The notes under the pieces were generated by a model. That model was given only the letters and a program-made list of their open reading frames with translations. It did no database searches and was not told the origin of the DNA. Source: Bog-532 sp963775825 (lineage in GTDB: Bacteria > Actinomycetota > Actinomycetes > Streptosporangiales > Streptosporangiaceae). Taken from it: 64,000 nt of DNA. Positions within the stretch are counted from its first letter, which is position 1. Each line of letters starts with the position of its first letter. Location of the stretch: assembly GCA_963775825.1 (NCBI GenBank), contig CAVZKY010000068.1, positions 62,001-126,000 of the forward strand. The letters are read 5' to 3'. This document shows, one piece after another, positions 62,311 to 64,000 of the stretch. The position numbers and the translations under genes were made by a program.

Positions 62311-62550
62311 ATGGCGCCGACCCCGCTGCTGACCATTGACGCGCTGGGCCGCAAGTGCCCCATCCCCATCATCATGCTGGCGGAACGCATCCATGAGGTG
62401 CCGATCGGGCAGATCATCGCCGTGCTGGCCGATGACCCGGCCGCCGAGAACGACGTGCCCGCCTGGTGCCTGATGAAGTCGCACGACCACGTGTTCACCC
62501 AGTCGCTGCCCCACGGCGGCTGGTCGATCCTGATCCGCCGCGGATACTAG
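62311..62550 (+). CDS. TusA-family sulfur carrier protein
   Basis: This 79-residue protein has the SirA/TusA fold: LLTIDALGRKCPIPIIMLAERI with the key Cys16 in the CPxP motif, then VLADDPAAENDVPAWCLMKSHDHV and a C-terminal strand GGWSILIRRGY. It probably accepts persulfide from a cysteine desulfurase for tRNA thiolation or molybdopterin. The MnmA and desulfurase at the other end of the window are possible partners, though this is inference. There is no good ribosome binding site at ATG 62311, so the mRNA may have few leader bases. Confidence 0.88.
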   Translation: MAPTPLLTIDALGRKCPIPIIMLAERIHEVPIGQIIAVLADDPAAENDVPAWCLMKSHDHVFTQSLPHGGWSILIRRGY

Positions 62551-62565
62551 AAGGGCTGTGCTGGC

Positions 62566-62585
62566 CCGGGGGGGCGCCCCCCCGG
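62566..62585 (+). terminator. GC palindrome after the TusA-like gene
   Basis: CCGGGGGGGCGCCCCCCCGG at 62566-62585 is a perfect 20-bp palindrome, 16 bases past the stop codon. It resembles the GC hairpin at 28250. It is likely a terminator. Confidence 0.6.
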
Positions 62586-62608
62586 AACCCCCCGCTGCGC
62601 TTCGCGCC

Positions 62609-62765
62609 CCCGCGGTGGTACTTCGCCGACACACCGGCCGCTCACCGGGCACGAGGCCCGGTTCGCTGGGCCGGTAGCGAGCGCCTCGCCGTGACCCGCG
62701 GTGGTGCTCGCCGACAGCACCGGCCGCTCACCCAGGCCTTCGGCCCGGGGTCGCTGGGCCGGTTA
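62609..62765. repeat. Two imperfect direct repeats of about 68-71 bp
   Basis: Copy one is 62609-62676 and copy two 62695-62765. Both begin CCCGCGGTGGT and share CGCCGACA, CACCGGCCGCTCACC, GGCCCGG and TCGCTGGGCCGGT in order, with small indels. Copy two runs into the stop codon of the minus-strand gene at 62763. The repeats contain GC-rich inverted segments and could form paired hairpins. Confidence 0.75.
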
Positions 62766-63423
62766 GGTCAGTTTTGAGAAGGCGGCTTGGGCTATGGCTT
62801 GGGAGGCGGCGGAGAGCTGGGGCATCGAGACCGGGCCGTAGCCGCCGTTGTTGGACCTGTCCAGCCCGTTCAGGACCACGGTGATCAGGACGTTCCGGTA
62901 GCGGATGACGGTCGTGGCCACGTCGGTGATGGCCCCGCCCACCACATATACCTGAGTGGCGGTGAACGCGGCCGTGCCTAGCTTGGGCACCACCGTGACC
63001 TGGCCGCGCGGGGCGCCGGTCGCCGGGGCCGGATCCTGCTTCTGCTGCATGGCTTCGGCGTAGGCGTCGATGGCGGCGAACGTCGCACTGCCGTCCCCGC
63101 TGGCCAGCCCGTTGGGCGTGTAAGCCTGGATATCGAGCTGCAGCAGCCGGTAGACGGGGCGGACGTCGAGCGTCCAGTCGCACTGGCTGCCGAGCGGGCC
63201 GTCAAGGGGCGGCGGGGCGGCGGACTTGGGCCGACCGGAAAGATAGCTGTCCACCGTGGCGGCCGGCACCGACGGGCAGGCGTCCGGCACCTTCTGAATC
63301 TCGCCGGGCAGGAAGGTGGTGATGAGCGAGCCAGGTGTGACCGGGGCCGGGGTTGAGCGGCCCGGGACGATCAGGACCACGACCGCCACGACGATTGACG
63401 ATGACGACCGCGGCCGGCACCAC
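62763..63423 (-). CDS. Membrane-anchored secreted protein, DUF3558-like (apparent frameshift near 63395)
   Basis: The C-terminal 205 residues form a secreted domain: DACPSVPAATVDSYL, SQCDWTLDVRP, LQLDIQAYTPNG and FTATQVYVVGGAITDVATTVIRYRNVLITVVLNG (described in pieces). This pattern, with two cysteines, resembles the DUF3558 type of mycobacterial and actinomycete lipoproteins. The preceding membrane helix is split: FWVVPAAVVIV in one frame and IVVAVVVLIVPGRS in another, separated by one extra base near 63395. An Arg-rich cytoplasmic head lies upstream, but no start codon is clear in that frame before a stop at 63511. Function unknown. Confidence 0.6.
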
Positions 63424-63701
63424 CCAGAAAAGCGGTCCGCGCCGTTTGCCGCGCCCCCGGCTGCGCCGCTGGCCGCGGCTGCGCCCCTGCCCGGCGGCCG
63501 GCCCCGGCGGTCAACGAGTGGGGGCCAGTCCGCAGCGAGCGCGTCGTCCGCTGGCTCCGGAGCGGAACCGGCGCGACGTACGCCGCGGAAGTGACCCCTG
63601 CTCTGTCACAGCGCGCCTCCGGGTAAGGACGATCAGACCGGGTAAATCGTATGGCACCACCCATAGGGCGCGCGGGCGTTCGGCCGGGCTGGGCAGGCGG
63701 C

Positions 63702-64000
63702 TCAGGCGGAGGCGAGCTCGACGTCGGCCCAGCGGGAGCCGACCCCGCTGATCCGGACCGTCCGGCGGTCGCCGGAGAGCTCGATCGAAACCTCAAGACG
63801 GTCCTCGGACAATCCCTCGGCCAGGCCTTCACCCCACTCCACCGCGGTCACCGAACTGGCCGCGTCCGAGTCGAGGTCGAGATCGTCGATCTCGGCCACC
63901 CCGCCCAGGCGGTACGCGTCGGCGTGCACCAGAGCCGGTCCACCCCGCAGCGACGGGTGCACGCGGGCGATCACGAACGTCGGCGACGTTACCGGGCCCC
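63702..64000 (-). CDS. tsaE: tRNA threonylcarbamoyladenosine biosynthesis ATPase TsaE, 5' end beyond window
   Basis: The open frame from 64000 gives VTSPTFVIARVH, then PALVHADAYRLGG, the acidic DDLDLDSD and VTAVEWGEGLAEGL, all diagnostic of TsaE. The Walker A segment would lie just beyond the window. TsaE drives t6A synthesis with TsaB and TsaD, which here lie 30 kb away, whereas many actinomycetes keep the genes together. The sequence is normal as far as visible. Confidence 0.93.
   Translation of the reverse strand, partial: GPVTSPTFVIARVHPSLRGGPALVHADAYRLGGVAEIDDLDLDSDAASSVTAVEWGEGLAEGLSEDRLEVSIELSGDRRTVRISGVGSRWADVELASA

Noticed and set aside
62214..62335. Small ORF from ATG 62214 as an N-terminal extension of the TusA-like protein
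   Set aside because: It is out of frame with the TusA core and the family normally begins close to the CPxP motif.

Overview
The window is about 70% G+C, with frequent GTG and TTG starts, ATGA/GTGA/TTGA start-stop overlaps, a four-gene conservon, XRE/DUF397 pairs and a qcrCAB/cta respiratory cluster. This fits a filamentous high-GC actinomycete of the Streptomyces/Streptosporangiales type. The genus cannot be fixed from the sequence alone. No tRNA, rRNA, CRISPR array, transposase, integrase or prophage gene was recognised.

Layout. Positions 1-5300 are a decayed accessory strip. It holds three GntR/UTRA regulator copies in different states of damage: a 3' fragment sharing 243 identical bases with the second copy, a copy lacking the middle of its UTRA domain, and a copy broken by about three frameshifts. 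It also holds a frameshifted GNAT acetyltransferase, a broken 2-oxoglutarate oxygenase-like gene, three tiny single-span membrane proteins in a row on the minus strand, and a 20-codon ORF with a strong ribosome binding site. From 5.4 to 20.4 kb the genes are mainly housekeeping and on the minus strand: mnmA, cysteine desulfurase, etfBA, folD, purNH, a DUF6350 membrane protein, sucCD, a B12-binding mutase subunit and pcrA. From 20.7 to 28.2 kb is a signalling island: conservon cvnABCD, then an anti-sigma-type ATPase, a DUF397 protein and an XRE/DUF5753 regulator. From 28.3 to 35.6 kb come an APC permease, a PIG-L deacetylase, a CoxG-like protein, the tsaB-rimI-tsaD tRNA t6A block and a FAD oxidoreductase. 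A TPP riboswitch then controls thiOSG (35.7-38.0 kb).

From 38 to 53.6 kb the order recalls the Streptomyces glkA-pfkA to trpD neighbourhood: a PASTA Ser/Thr kinase, pfkA, an acyltransferase, an esterase, a ROK glucokinase, a metallophosphoesterase, an acyl-CoA ligase, a GT4 glycosyltransferase, a NlpC/P60 hydrolase, a DEDDh exonuclease, an Lrp-type sensor, trpD and a receiver-like protein. From 54 to 62 kb lies the aerobic respiratory chain: ctaE-qcrCAB on the plus strand converging on ctaCDF on the minus strand, with a shared hairpin terminator between them. The window ends with a TusA-like sulfur carrier, a membrane-anchored secreted protein and the 3' part of tsaE.

Two traits run through the whole window. 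First, at least eight otherwise intact genes (mnmA, purH, the DUF6350 gene, thiG, qcrB, ctaF, ctaC and the gene at 62763) carry one or two single-base frameshifts while both halves remain well conserved. This points to indel errors in the assembly, or less likely to genome decay. Second, short tandem duplications of 18 to 57 bp recur in coding and intergenic DNA (cvnA, pfkA, the acyltransferase, the gene upstream of glucokinase, upstream of trpD, downstream of qcrB).
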